Of a stretch of DNA of 64,000 bases, positions 33,738 to 42,987 are shown in pieces; the first letter of the stretch is position 1, and the number at the start of each line of letters is the position of its first letter. The position numbers were made by a program, and so were the translations under genes. The notes beneath the pieces are model-generated. The model saw nothing but the letters and a program-made list of their open reading frames with translations, was not told the origin of the DNA and made no database searches. The stretch is from positions 310,001-374,000 of the forward strand of contig NZ_JBNAGF010000003.1 of NCBI RefSeq assembly GCF_049801055.1, read 5' to 3'. This DNA is from JBNAGF01 sp049801055. Lineage in GTDB: Bacteria; Pseudomonadota; Alphaproteobacteria; Rhodobacterales; Rhodobacteraceae.

Positions 33738-35123
33738 ATGAACATACCAATAAAGAATGTGCCCTTCGAGGCGCTCGAAGTCGGGATGGAAGCCCAGCGG
33801 ACAAGGACGCTCAAGGCGGACGATCTCTATGTTTTTGCCAATTCGTCGGGAAATATGAACCCGATGCATTTGCCAAAAGAGGATGGCGACGGCGATGGAA
33901 TGTCCGAATCTGTCGCCCCCGGGATGTGGGTCGCTTCGCTGATCTCGGCGGTGCTGGGGTGCAAATTGCCGGGCCCGGGCACACTTTATCACGCGCAAAC
34001 CCTGCGCTTTCTCGGGCGCGCTCATGCGGGCGATGAACTGACAGTCAAGGTGCGTCTGACCGCAAAGGGAGACAACCGGCTGGTCACGTTCGATACGTGG
34101 GTCGAGGCGCAGGACGGAAGCCGCATCGTGGAGGGCGAGGCCCAGGTCTTTGCCCCCGAGAAGCCCCTGCAATTCGAGCTGGAGGATATGCCGGGCCTGA
34201 CGGTTCAGCGCCATGTTCATTTCGACCATTTGCTTGCCATGGCCGAGCCGTTGCCGGCCATACCCACCGCGGTTGTGGCGCCTGAAAAGGTCGATGCACT
34301 GGCCGGGGCGCTGCTGGCCGCCGAACATACCCTGATCGACCCGATTCTGATCGGCCATTCCGAAAAGGTCAGTGCTGCTGCGGAAGAGGGTGGGTTGGAT
34401 CTCAACGGGTTCCGCGTCGTTGATGTTCGCGACCACCGGCTGGCCGCTAAACAGGCGGTGGCTATGGTGAACGAGGGCGGTGCTGCCGCCGTGATGAAAG
34501 GCCATTTGCACACCGACCAGTTGCTGGGCGAAATCGTCAAGCGCGATGGCGGATTGCGACGCGGGCGCAGGCTGAGCCATGTGTTCGTGATGGATGTCCC
34601 AGGATTGGAACACCTGCTCTTGGTGACCGACGCGGCAATCAACATCACGCCGGATCTTCAGACCAAAGCGGATATCATCCAGAATGCAATCGATCTCGCC
34701 CGATCGCTCGGTCTTGAGCAGCCCAAGGTGGGAGTTCTGTCGGCGGTGGAAACGGTCAATCCGGCGATCCCCTCGACACTTGATGCGGCAATCCTGTCAA
34801 AAATGGCGGACCGGGGCCAGATCACCGGCGGGCTCGTAGACGGGCCGCTCGCCATGGACAACGCGATCGATCTCGGAGCCGCCGCAACCAAGGGTATACG
34901 CTCATTGGTCGCCGGGCGCGCCGAGATTCTCGTGGCGCCGAACATGGAGGCAGGCAACATGCTGGCCAAAGAACTCACCTTTCTTGCGCATGCAGAGGCG
35001 GGTGGGATCGTGGTAGGAGCGAAATGTCCCATCATCCTCAACAGCCGATCAGATGACGACCGCGCCCGGTTGGCTTCGTGCGCAGTTGCAGCCCTGCACG
35101 CGGCGCGGGAACGGACAGAATGA
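33738..35123 (+). CDS. MaoC-like hydratase fused to phosphate acyltransferase
   Basis: A 461-residue fusion. Residues 1-145 form a MaoC hotdog domain (ALEVGMEAQRTRTLKADDLYVFANSSGNMNPMH, APGMWVASLISAVLG, GTLYHAQTLRFLGRAHAGDEL), typical of R-specific enoyl-CoA hydratases. Residues 165-461 match phosphate acetyl/butyryltransferases (DPILIGHSEKV, GGAAAVMKGHLHTDQLLGE, VTDAAINITPDLQTKADI, AGNMLAKELTF). The second domain swaps CoA for phosphate on an acyl-CoA. Translational coupling to acetate/propionate kinase by ATGA implies an acyl-CoA to acyl-phosphate to acid plus ATP route. The hydratase domain suggests short unsaturated acyl-CoA or polyhydroxyalkanoate links. Confidence 0.88.
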   Translation: MNIPIKNVPFEALEVGMEAQRTRTLKADDLYVFANSSGNMNPMHLPKEDGDGDGMSESVAPGMWVASLISAVLGCKLPGPGTLYHAQTLRFLGRAHAGDELTVKVRLTAKGDNRLVTFDTWVEAQDGSRIVEGEAQVFAPEKPLQFELEDMPGLTVQRHVHFDHLLAMAEPLPAIPTAVVAPEKVDALAGALLAAEHTLIDPILIGHSEKVSAAAEEGGLDLNGFRVVDVRDHRLAAKQAVAMVNEGGAAAVMKGHLHTDQLLGEIVKRDGGLRRGRRLSHVFVMDVPGLEHLLLVTDAAINITPDLQTKADIIQNAIDLARSLGLEQPKVGVLSAVETVNPAIPSTLDAAILSKMADRGQITGGLVDGPLAMDNAIDLGAAATKGIRSLVAGRAEILVAPNMEAGNMLAKELTFLAHAEAGGIVVGAKCPIILNSRSDDDRARLASCAVAALHAARERTE

Positions 35124-36262
35124 CAGCGATCCTCACACTGAATGCCGGCAGTTCGTCAATCAAGTTCGGGGTTTATCTTTCGGGTGATGAACCGGTACTG
35201 ATTCAATTGGGTCAGGTCGAAAACCTTGGCCCGGTGGCACGGCTGGTATGCGATGGGGAAGAGCCACTGGAAATCGGGCCGGCAGACCACGCAGCAGCCA
35301 TTCCAGCCATACTGCGGGCGGTGGCGCCGACGTTGGATGGCCGAGTTGTGACCGGTGTAGGTCACAGAATAGTTCACGGAGGCCAGACCTTTGGAACACC
35401 TGTCGAGCTGACCGGGGACGTTCTCACACAGCTTCAGACGCTTGTTCCGCTTGCCCCGTTGCATCAGCCGCACAACCTGTCTGCGGTAGCAGCCGCACAA
35501 GATGCCTTTCCGGACGCATTGCAGGTCGGGTGTTTCGACACGGCCTTTCATCGTGGCCATCCCTTTGTAAACGATACCTTTGCACTGCCCCGCAGATTTT
35601 ATGACCGCGGTGTGCGGCGCTATGGGTTTCACGGTTTGAGTTATGACTACATCACCGGTGCACTAAAGCAGGATCATCCTGATCTTGCCAAAGGCCGCGT
35701 GGTGATCGCGCATCTGGGCAATGGTGCATCCATGTGCGCGGTTGAGGATGGTCGCTCGATCGGATCGACAATGGGATTTTCCGCCCTTGACGGACTGCCC
35801 ATGGGGACCCGTTGCGGACAACTTGATCCTGGTGTTTTGCTCTATCTCATGGATCAGGGGCTGGGTGTCGAAGCGATTTCCCGGATCCTGTATAAAGAGA
35901 GCGGGCTGAAAGGTCTGTCCGAACTTAGCCACGATATGCGAACTCTGTTGGTCAGTGATAATCCCAAGGCAGCAGAAGCGGTGGACTATTATGTCTTTCG
36001 AATTCGGCGTGAGCTTGGAGCGATGGCAGCGATCCTGGGAGGGCTGGACGCCTTGGTCTTCTGCGGTGGGATAGGCGAAAACGCGGCACCGATCCGCGCC
36101 CGAGTGGTCGAAGGTATGGAATTCCTCGGTTTGGAGCTGGACGAACAAGCGAATGATGCCAATGCGACCGTGATTACCAAGGGCGCCATTCCCGCTCTGG
36201 TCATTCCCACGGATGAAGAGCGCGTGATTGCCCGTGCGGTGAATGCCCGGCTGAGCGACTGA
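35120..36262 (+). CDS. ackA: Acetate/propionate kinase family protein
   Basis: A 380-residue ASKHA-fold kinase converting acyl phosphate and ADP to carboxylate and ATP. The N-terminal ILTLNAGSSSIKFGVY, GHRIVHGG (about 82-89), FDTAFH with catalytic aspartate, RRYGFHGLSYDYI, HLGNGASMCAVEDGRSIGSTMGF and the C-terminal VFCGGIGENAAPIR are all present. ATG 35120 overlaps the previous stop by 4 bases and gives the canonical start; the frame back to 35078 is discarded. It probably works on the acyl phosphate made by the fused phosphotransacylase. Acetate versus propionate or butyrate preference cannot be told. Confidence 0.92.
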   Translation: MTAILTLNAGSSSIKFGVYLSGDEPVLIQLGQVENLGPVARLVCDGEEPLEIGPADHAAAIPAILRAVAPTLDGRVVTGVGHRIVHGGQTFGTPVELTGDVLTQLQTLVPLAPLHQPHNLSAVAAAQDAFPDALQVGCFDTAFHRGHPFVNDTFALPRRFYDRGVRRYGFHGLSYDYITGALKQDHPDLAKGRVVIAHLGNGASMCAVEDGRSIGSTMGFSALDGLPMGTRCGQLDPGVLLYLMDQGLGVEAISRILYKESGLKGLSELSHDMRTLLVSDNPKAAEAVDYYVFRIRRELGAMAAILGGLDALVFCGGIGENAAPIRARVVEGMEFLGLELDEQANDANATVITKGAIPALVIPTDEERVIARAVNARLSD

Positions 36263-36361
36263 CCGGAACGCGCCGTCACGGTCAATGGGGCTGGCGGTCG
36301 GCCAGTGGCTGAGTATTCTCCTTTCGAAAACCGCAAAAGCGGCGGAAGGGGAGAAACCAGA

Positions 36362-36991
36362 ATGATTTTCTACGATTGCTCGACAGCGCCGAACCCGCGC
36401 CGCGCGCGGCTGTTCATTGCAGAAAAAGGGCTGGATATCGACACCCGCGAGATTTCGATAGCCAAGGGTGAGCAGCTTCGACCGGATTTTCTGGCCGTCA
36501 ATCCGCGGGCGACTCTTCCGGTTTTGGTCACTGATGAAGGGGATGTTCTGACCGAGAACCTTGGGATTGCTGCATATCTCGAGGCAAAATACCCCGAGCC
36601 ACCGCTCATGGGGAGAACCCCGTCGGAGAAAGGGGCCGTGCTCATGTGGAACTCTATTGTCGAGCAACAGGGCGGCCTTCCGATCGCTGAGGCGTTGCGA
36701 AACAGCAATCCGCACATGAAGGATCGTGCGATACCGGGGCCGGTCGATTTCGTTCAGATTCCCGAGCTTGCTGAGCGCGGAATGGCGCGGGTTGGGTTGT
36801 TTTGGGACCTGTTGGAGAAACGGCTGGCGGAAACACCCTATGTCGCCGCGAGCACGTTCTCGCTGGCTGACATTACAACGTTTGTGTTTGTGGAGTTCGC
36901 GCGTGTGATCCGGGCGCGCATTCCCGAAGAGAACGATGCTACGCTGGCTTGGTACGAGAGGGTCAAGGCGCGCCCCAGCGCATCTCTGTAA
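36362..36991 (+). CDS. Glutathione S-transferase family protein
   Basis: A 209-residue GST. The thioredoxin-like N-domain has FYDCSTAPNPRRARLFIAEKGLDID (about 3-27) and NPRATLPVLVTDEGDVLTEN with cis-Pro and the glutathione-binding ENLGI segment; the all-helical C-domain carries SLADITTFVFVEFARV, the conserved folding motif. GAAGGGGAG upstream supports ATG 36362. The family conjugates or reduces electrophiles with glutathione. It lies 100 bases after the kinase and 19 bases before the FAD oxidoreductase with which it probably shares a transcript. Confidence 0.87.
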   Translation: MIFYDCSTAPNPRRARLFIAEKGLDIDTREISIAKGEQLRPDFLAVNPRATLPVLVTDEGDVLTENLGIAAYLEAKYPEPPLMGRTPSEKGAVLMWNSIVEQQGGLPIAEALRNSNPHMKDRAIPGPVDFVQIPELAERGMARVGLFWDLLEKRLAETPYVAASTFSLADITTFVFVEFARVIRARIPEENDATLAWYERVKARPSASL

Positions 36992-37010
36992 CGGACAAGG
37001 AGGGGCCGGA

Positions 37011-38315
37011 ATGAACAGTCCGGATGCCATCATAATCGGGACCGGAGTGATCGGGGCCGCCATTGCTTTTGAAATGGCAAAGGCCGGCTGGAAGACCCTG
37101 TCACTGGATCGGAATTCGCAGGCCGGACACGGTTCAACTGCGGGATCCTGCGCGATCATTCGCATGCATTATTCCACGTTCGACGGAACGGCTCTTGCTT
37201 GGGAAGGCTATCACTACTGGCGCGATTGGGTGGAATACCTTGGCTTGCCAAGCGAAAAGGCTCTGGCCAAGTTTCGCGAAATCGGCTGCCTGGTGATGAA
37301 AACAGATGCAAACGGGCAGCTTGAAAAACATATGCGCTATTCAGCGCAACTGGGGTGCCCCTACGAAGAACTCACCGCGGAACAGGTTCTTGATAGATTG
37401 CCAATCTACAACTTGGACAGTTTTGCCCCGGCGAAGCGACTAGATGATCCCGCCTTTGGGAAGCCCAACGGTGGCCGAATGGGCGGTGCCGTGTTCTGGC
37501 CGAATGCGGGCTACGTCAGTGACCCAGCCCTCTCGGCGCAAAACCTGATGGACGCAGCTTGTCACTACGGGGCTCAGGTTCGCACCGGGGCCGAGGTCGT
37601 CGAAATCCTTCGAGCAAACGGCAGAGTTCGGGGTGTGAAACTGTCTGATGGTGAAGAACTCCTCGCGCCGGTTGTCATCAATGTTGCCGGTCCGGGGTCC
37701 GCCGCTATCAACAGAATGGCGGGGGTGACCGGAGATATGACGATAGAAACCCGCCCATTGCGGCAGGAAGTGGTGCATGTTCCTGCGCCAGAGGGTTTCA
37801 ACTTTGAGGAGCGCGGCACGATTGTCTCTGACAGCGACATCGCCTGCTACGTGCGGCCCGAAAATGGAAACCACATCCTCATCGGGTCGGAGGACCCGGA
37901 GTGTGATCCGCATCAATGGTGCGAGGACGACATCCATTTCAACAGGGATTTCACCGATCAATGGACGACGCAGGCCATGCGCTATGCCCAGCGGGTGCCG
38001 TCGCTGGGCATTCCCGGCAGGACGCGCGGTGTCGTGGATCTCTATGACGCTTCGACGGACTGGATCCCGATCTATGACAAGTCCAGTCTGCCGGGTTTCT
38101 ACATGGCCTGTGGAACCAGCGGAAATCAGTACAAGAATGCCCCGGTTGCGGGCAAGTTGATGGCCGCATTGGTGGCATATTGCGAAGGCGGCGCAAACCA
38201 TGACGCGCAACCTTTGCAGTTTGCCTTGCCTTATATCGGCCGAACGATCGATACGGGCTTTTACTCGCGCAATCGCCCAATCAACGACGAAAGCAGTTTT
38301 TCGGTTCTTGGTTAG
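37011..38315 (+). CDS. FAD-dependent oxidoreductase (DAO family)
   Basis: A 434-residue D-amino-acid-oxidase/sarcosine-oxidase-like flavoprotein. The FAD dinucleotide-binding motif is IIIGTGVIGAAIAFEMA at about residues 7-23, with a second conserved stretch at VVINVAGPGSAAINRMAG (about 222) and a C-terminal GFYMACGTSGNQYKNAPVAGKLMA FAD contact. ATG 37011 is preceded by AAGGAGGGG, a strong ribosome site. These enzymes oxidise amino acids, N-methylated amines or glycerol phosphates; the substrate here is open. The stop codon overlaps the convergent indolepyruvate oxidoreductase stop by 4 bases. Confidence 0.87.
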   Translation: MNSPDAIIIGTGVIGAAIAFEMAKAGWKTLSLDRNSQAGHGSTAGSCAIIRMHYSTFDGTALAWEGYHYWRDWVEYLGLPSEKALAKFREIGCLVMKTDANGQLEKHMRYSAQLGCPYEELTAEQVLDRLPIYNLDSFAPAKRLDDPAFGKPNGGRMGGAVFWPNAGYVSDPALSAQNLMDAACHYGAQVRTGAEVVEILRANGRVRGVKLSDGEELLAPVVINVAGPGSAAINRMAGVTGDMTIETRPLRQEVVHVPAPEGFNFEERGTIVSDSDIACYVRPENGNHILIGSEDPECDPHQWCEDDIHFNRDFTDQWTTQAMRYAQRVPSLGIPGRTRGVVDLYDASTDWIPIYDKSSLPGFYMACGTSGNQYKNAPVAGKLMAALVAYCEGGANHDAQPLQFALPYIGRTIDTGFYSRNRPINDESSFSVLG

Positions 38316-41300
38316 GCCAGAGCCGCTTCGACGGCTATCCGGGCTTCTGCAACGGCGGTCTCTCGAACGGGACCAAAGCCACGGATCTCGTCGGCAGAAG
38401 TGAGGGCAGCCTGCCAGCGCGGCTCTTGGTCTGATCGGTATTCCTGCTCTGCCCGGGCCAGCAAAGCCTCGTACCATTCCAGCGTTTGCCGGTGCATCCG
38501 GGCCTCGCTGTGATAGCCGAAGGGATTCAGCAATGAGCCTCGCAGCGACTTCAGGCTTGCGATTTGGTTCAGAACCGGTTTCAACCACGGGCCAAAAGAC
38601 CGTTTGACCGGACGCCCTCGCGCGTCCTTGCGCCAGCTTAGCAATGGCGGGGCCAAGTGGTATCTGACCGAAAAGTCACCTTCGAACTTGTCTGCCAATT
38701 CGTTGTTGAAATCCGGGTTTGTCATCAGACGGGCGACCTCGAATTCGTCCTTGTAGGCCATGAATCTGAACAGGTTCCGGACAACGGTTTCCAGCAATGA
38801 TGCCGGAAGTTTCCCCCGCAATGCCGCAATGCGATCTGTGTATCGCTTGGCATAAATTGCGTCTTGATAGCTGGTCAGGAATGTCGCCCGTCGGGCTATC
38901 ATCTGGTCCAGTGTCTCATCGGCCGCCCGCGGCTCGCTGCATCTCTCCAAATGCGACGGATCGTGTGCGATGGAACGGCCAATGGCAAAGGCGAGCCGGT
39001 TCTTTTCTATCGCAACTCCGTTCAGGAGGATGGCCTGACACAAAGCCATCTCGGACACCGGGACCAATCCTTTTTGCCACGCAAATCCCAGCATCAAGAC
39101 GTTGGCGAAGACGGCGTCACCCAACAATGTTTCTGCTGCGGCGTTCGCGTCAAAACCAGCAACGTTTTCGGGCCCCACCACCTGCGCGATTGCAGTTTCT
39201 CGCGCGTCAACCTTCAGCTGCGCGTCGCGACGCAGAACAAGATCACCCGTTGGCATTTCGGCGCGGTTCAAAACAACTTGGGTGCCCTTTCGGTAGTGCG
39301 CGGAGGCTTTTGACGCGGAACTGACGACAATATCGCAACCGATGACTGCGTCCGCCCCTTTGTGGTCAATCCGCACCTGATTCAATGCCTCAGGTGCGGC
39401 ACCCAGTCGAACATAGCTGAGCACGGTTCCGAACTTTTGTGCAAACCCCGTAAAGTCCAGAACGGAACTGCCCTTGCCCTCCAGGTGAGCGGCCATGGTG
39501 ATCAGCGCACCAACCGTGACAACCCCGGTCCCGCCCACCCCTGTGACAAGCAAATCGAACGGCTCCGTGAGTGGTGGAACCACAGGGGCGGGCAGGTTGG
39601 CCTCGAGTGAGGCCAGATCGATCGTGACGGCACGCTTGCGTCGGGCTGCGCCTTCGACCGTTACGAAACTGGGGCAGAATCCGTTGAGACAAGAGAAATC
39701 CTTGTTGCAGGTGCTCAGGTTGATCTTTCGCTTTCGGCCGAGCGGAGTCTCTTTCGGTTCCACGCTCAGACAGTTGGACTCGACCGAGCAATCACCGCAG
39801 CCTTCGCAGACCAGATCGTTGATATATGCAAACCGTTCCGGATCCTGCATCTTGCCGCGTTTGCGCCGCCGCCGCTTTTCGGTGGCGCAGGTTTGTTCGT
39901 AGATCAGAACGGAAACGCCCCTGACTTCACGCAGTTCACGCTGAAGCGGCATGAGGTCCGCCCTATCATGGAAACTGGTTCCGGCCGGGAAATCGGACCG
40001 GTTGAATTTTGAGATGTCGTCTGAGACCAGCGCGATCCGTTTCACGCCTTCTGCCCGACAGGTCTGAGCGATGCCAGAAACGCTGACCGGTCCATCGACC
40101 GGTTGGCCGCCGGTCATAGCCACAGCGTCATTGTAAAGGATCTTGTAGGTTATATTGGTGTTGGCCGCCACCGCTTGCCGGATGGCCAGCGATCCGGAAT
40201 GGTACCATGTGCCTTCGCCGAGATTCTGGAATATGTGCTTGCCGCCGTTGAATTTGGACGCCACGACATGTGGCACGCCTTCGCCGCCCATTTGGGCATA
40301 TCCGGCGGTCTGGCGGTCCATCCAGCTTGCCATCACATGGCAGCCAATACCGCTGGCCGCAGACGAGCCTTCCGGCACCTTGGTCGAAGAATTGTGCGGG
40401 CAGCCCGAACAGAAATAGGGGGTTCGGGTCGCCCCTTCGACATTGATCAATTGCGGCGGTTGGTCGGTCAGGGCTCTGGCCTTTGCCGGCAATCCTTCTT
40501 CTGGAAAGAACCCATCTAAGCGGGCCGCAATGATCGGGGCAAGCATGAGTGGGCTAAGTTCGCCGGTCCACGGGATCAGTGGTTCACCATGGCTGTCATA
40601 CTTGCCCACCATCTTTTGAGGTTTGTCACCGGGCCAGTCGTAAAAATACTCTTTGAACTGGCTTTCGATGATTCCACGTTTTTCTTCGACAACCAGCACC
40701 TCGGACTTTCCGCGCACAAAACGCAACGCGTTTCGCCGAGCAAGGGGCCAGACCATGCCGACCTTGTAGATGTCGATACCCAGTTCCCGACACTTGGGTT
40801 CGTTCAATCCCAGAAGGCGCAGTGCCTCCATCAGGTCCAGATGACCCTTTCCGGTCGTCACAAAACCAAAGCGGGCTTTTTTGATGTCATAGATACGGCG
40901 GTCTATTGGGTTAGCCTCGGCAAAGGCTCGAACCGCACGCAATTTGTGACGAATGCGGGTTTCGATTTCGGGTGAAGGAAGATCCGCTGCGCGTACATGC
41001 AATCCGCCTGCAGGGAGATCGATCTGCGGCAATTCGAACTTTCGGTCGGGGCGCAGGTCTACGGATCGCGCCGATTCCACCGTTTCGCTAACCGCCTTGA
41101 ACCCGACCCACGTTCCCGAAAATCGCGACAGCGCTATGCCGTATTCGCCGTATTCAAGATACTCCTCGATTGAAGCGGGGTTCAGCGTCGGCATGAACCA
41201 CGACATGAAAGCGACGTCCGACTGATGGGGCTTGGATGAGGATACGCAGCCGTGGTCGTCGCCGGCCACTACCAGAACTCCCCCTTTGGGAGCGGATCCG

Positions 41301-41710
41301 TAGGCGTTCCCGTGTTTGAGTGCATCGCCGGACCGGTCGACGCCTGGGCCTTTGCCATACCACATCGAAAAGATGCCCTCGTGTTCGCAATGCGGGTCCA
41401 GAGTGGCTTGCTGGGCGCCCAGCACGGCGGTCGCCCCAAGGTCTTCGTTGACCGCTGGCATAATAGTCACCCGGTCTGCATCCAGCCTGTCTTTGGCTTT
41501 CCACATTTCCAGATCCAATGCGCCCAGTGGCGAGCCGCGATACCCCGAAACAAAGCCCGCCGTGTTCAGTCCGGCCGCGCGGTCGCGGCGGGCCTGATCC
41601 ATCATGATCCGGACCAGTGCCTGCGTTCCGGTCAGAAAGACACGGCCCTCGGTGCGTTGGTAACGATCATCAAGCTGGTAGGTTTCAAAAGACGCATTGT
41701 GCTGGGTCAT
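38312..41710 (-). CDS. Indolepyruvate ferredoxin oxidoreductase, fused alpha-beta type
   Basis: A 1132-residue single-chain 2-oxoacid:ferredoxin oxidoreductase. N-terminal pyrimidine-binding part (FLTGTQALVRIMMDQARRD, GYRGSPLG), TPP-binding part around 440-560 (CSGCPHNSSTKVPEGS, GIGCHVMASW, NDAVAMTGGQPV), an iron-sulfur segment near 630-680 with two cysteine groups (CEGCGDCSVESNC, CNKDFSCLNGFC) and a C-terminal gamma-type domain (VTGVGGTGVVTVGALI). It oxidatively decarboxylates aryl pyruvates from aromatic amino acids to acyl-CoA. ATG 41710 is used; GTG 41728 is possible. The divergent Lrp-family regulator very likely controls it. Confidence 0.92.
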   Translation of the reverse strand: MTQHNASFETYQLDDRYQRTEGRVFLTGTQALVRIMMDQARRDRAAGLNTAGFVSGYRGSPLGALDLEMWKAKDRLDADRVTIMPAVNEDLGATAVLGAQQATLDPHCEHEGIFSMWYGKGPGVDRSGDALKHGNAYGSAPKGGVLVVAGDDHGCVSSSKPHQSDVAFMSWFMPTLNPASIEEYLEYGEYGIALSRFSGTWVGFKAVSETVESARSVDLRPDRKFELPQIDLPAGGLHVRAADLPSPEIETRIRHKLRAVRAFAEANPIDRRIYDIKKARFGFVTTGKGHLDLMEALRLLGLNEPKCRELGIDIYKVGMVWPLARRNALRFVRGKSEVLVVEEKRGIIESQFKEYFYDWPGDKPQKMVGKYDSHGEPLIPWTGELSPLMLAPIIAARLDGFFPEEGLPAKARALTDQPPQLINVEGATRTPYFCSGCPHNSSTKVPEGSSAASGIGCHVMASWMDRQTAGYAQMGGEGVPHVVASKFNGGKHIFQNLGEGTWYHSGSLAIRQAVAANTNITYKILYNDAVAMTGGQPVDGPVSVSGIAQTCRAEGVKRIALVSDDISKFNRSDFPAGTSFHDRADLMPLQRELREVRGVSVLIYEQTCATEKRRRRKRGKMQDPERFAYINDLVCEGCGDCSVESNCLSVEPKETPLGRKRKINLSTCNKDFSCLNGFCPSFVTVEGAARRKRAVTIDLASLEANLPAPVVPPLTEPFDLLVTGVGGTGVVTVGALITMAAHLEGKGSSVLDFTGFAQKFGTVLSYVRLGAAPEALNQVRIDHKGADAVIGCDIVVSSASKASAHYRKGTQVVLNRAEMPTGDLVLRRDAQLKVDARETAIAQVVGPENVAGFDANAAAETLLGDAVFANVLMLGFAWQKGLVPVSEMALCQAILLNGVAIEKNRLAFAIGRSIAHDPSHLERCSEPRAADETLDQMIARRATFLTSYQDAIYAKRYTDRIAALRGKLPASLLETVVRNLFRFMAYKDEFEVARLMTNPDFNNELADKFEGDFSVRYHLAPPLLSWRKDARGRPVKRSFGPWLKPVLNQIASLKSLRGSLLNPFGYHSEARMHRQTLEWYEALLARAEQEYRSDQEPRWQAALTSADEIRGFGPVRETAVAEARIAVEAALA

Positions 41711-41763
41711 GGCAGGGATCCTGTTCACGTAACCATGCTGGTGGGTTAGAGTATCCTTCCGAT

Positions 41764-41839
41764 CCCGAATTCTGGTTCCAATCTTACAGGCCTTCGGGAA
41801 TAATGTGGTCGTTCTGCCCGAAATACTGTCAATAATCGG
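41764..41839. promoter_or_regulatory. Inverted repeats in the indolepyruvate oxidoreductase/Lrp intergenic region
   Basis: Two inverted repeats lie here: CCCGAA (41764-41769) with TTCGGG (41793-41798), and CCGA (41818-41821) with TCGG (41836-41839) around an AT-rich 14-base centre. The latter has the shape of Lrp/AsnC sites. Their position between the divergent starts fits autoregulation plus control of the oxidoreductase by the Lrp-type protein. Confidence 0.4.
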
Positions 41840-41852
41840 AGAAATTAACCAA

Positions 41853-42311
41853 ATGCATCTTGATGACCGGGACCGCAGAATTCTCAGCTTGTTGCAGGCA
41901 GACAGCCGAATCTCGAATGCCGATCTGGCCGAAGCCGTCGGGATGTCAACATCGGCACTGTGGCGTCGGGTCCGGCAAATGGAGGAGGCTGGGGTGATCG
42001 AACGCTATGGCGTCGTTGTGAACCCCACAGCCGTGGGTCTGGGCTTTCAGGCTATCGTGCACGTGCAATTGACCCGACACGATCCGGATAAGATCGTCGA
42101 GTTCATTCGGGCTGTAGAAAACAACACCGATGTCCAGGACTGCTATGCCACAACAGGGCAGTCAGACTATCACCTGCGGGTGATGTGCCGGGATCTGGAT
42201 GCGTACAACCAGTTTCTTGAAAGCTTTCTGTTTCGGCTACCGGCTGTCGCAAGTGCGCAGACAAACGTAGTTCTTCGCACCGTCAAACGGACCCGTTCCG
42301 TGCATTTCTAG
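41853..42311 (+). CDS. Lrp/AsnC-family transcriptional regulator
   Basis: A 152-residue feast/famine regulator. The N-terminal helix-turn-helix covers residues 4-60 (LDDRDRRILSLLQADSRISNADLAEAVGMSTSALWRRVRQMEEAGVI), and the C-terminal RAM ligand domain includes VENNTDVQDCYATTGQSDYHLRVMCRDLDAYNQFL. ATG 41853 has GGAGA ten bases upstream; the frame extends to 41805 but the family start is MHLDDRD. It is divergent from the indolepyruvate oxidoreductase, so an aromatic amino acid or its keto acid is a reasonable effector. It should form dimers or octamers and bind the intergenic repeats. Confidence 0.92.
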   Translation: MHLDDRDRRILSLLQADSRISNADLAEAVGMSTSALWRRVRQMEEAGVIERYGVVVNPTAVGLGFQAIVHVQLTRHDPDKIVEFIRAVENNTDVQDCYATTGQSDYHLRVMCRDLDAYNQFLESFLFRLPAVASAQTNVVLRTVKRTRSVHF

Positions 42312-42329
42312 TGGCGCAAGACCGGTCAA

Positions 42330-42719
42330 TCAGACGGCAAAGTTTGCCCAGGCCCACACCATAGCAAGGTAGGTCAGATGGTGCAGTAGCTGGTCAAAGC
42401 CTGCCGCACGCCAAAAGGATGCTTGAGTCGGATTCAGGTCCTTAATCTCCGAATACCTCGCCTTGATGAAGTCGATATGGAAATGGATCACCCATTCCAG
42501 CAGGCAGATGACGACAATGAAACCGAACGGTGCGCCCACGATGATGAACGCCAGCGCAGATCCAATGGCGTGGATGGCTGCGTGTTCCGCGCGGCCAAGA
42601 TGAATGTACTCGTCCCGACCCGCCAGCATTCTGGGTGTTTGCAGAAAATAGTCGGCGAACATGTGCTTGACCTGAAGCAAGCACAACAGCAACAAAACCT
42701 GTCCAACCAACACCGGCAC
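42330..42719 (-). CDS. DUF3307 membrane protein
   Basis: A 129-residue membrane protein matching DUF3307 features: an N-terminal hydrophobic stretch, VKHMFADYFLQTPRML (about 17-32) with the conserved DxxLQT-type element, a histidine-rich second part (AEHAAIHAIGSALAFII, LEWVIHFHIDFIKA) and a final segment LLHHLTYLAMVWAWANF. About four membrane helices with many His/Asp residues suggest a metal or haem ligand role, but no function is established. GTG 42719 is chosen because GGGAGG lies five bases upstream; the frame continues upstream to 42779 without a ribosome site. Convergent with the Lrp gene. Confidence 0.75.
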   Translation of the reverse strand: MPVLVGQVLLLLCLLQVKHMFADYFLQTPRMLAGRDEYIHLGRAEHAAIHAIGSALAFIIVGAPFGFIVVICLLEWVIHFHIDFIKARYSEIKDLNPTQASFWRAAGFDQLLHHLTYLAMVWAWANFAV

Positions 42720-42987
42720 ATCGTCCTCCCGAAACGGACCGCTTGGGCATAGCTTACGGGTTTCGTCCTCGCGCTGCAATTGAGCAGACGGAAACGATGC
42801 GTTCGAATTCTGCGCCGAGCGCGAAAAAGACGTTGGGAAAACAGTTTGCCAGCGGCCGGGCAGGGTTGTTACACCTGTAAGGTATTGTCAGGAAAACCTT
42901 GCCTTGCCGGGCAACTGAGCGCATCGGACGGAACCTATAGAACGGACGCTATTCTCCTTTATCTGGAAATACTCCAAGCGGGATCAA

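Noticed and set aside
33594..34613. 339-codon open frame on the minus strand
   Set aside because: Antisense to the MaoC-Pta fusion gene; no domain, no ribosome site.
35663..37165. 500-codon open frame on the minus strand
   Set aside because: Fully antisense to acetate kinase and the GST gene, both of which carry complete family motifs; no ribosome site and no recognisable domain.
37440..38588. 382-codon open frame on the minus strand
   Set aside because: Antisense to the FAD oxidoreductase and the end of the indolepyruvate oxidoreductase gene; Arg/Pro/Ser-rich composition typical of a shadow frame.
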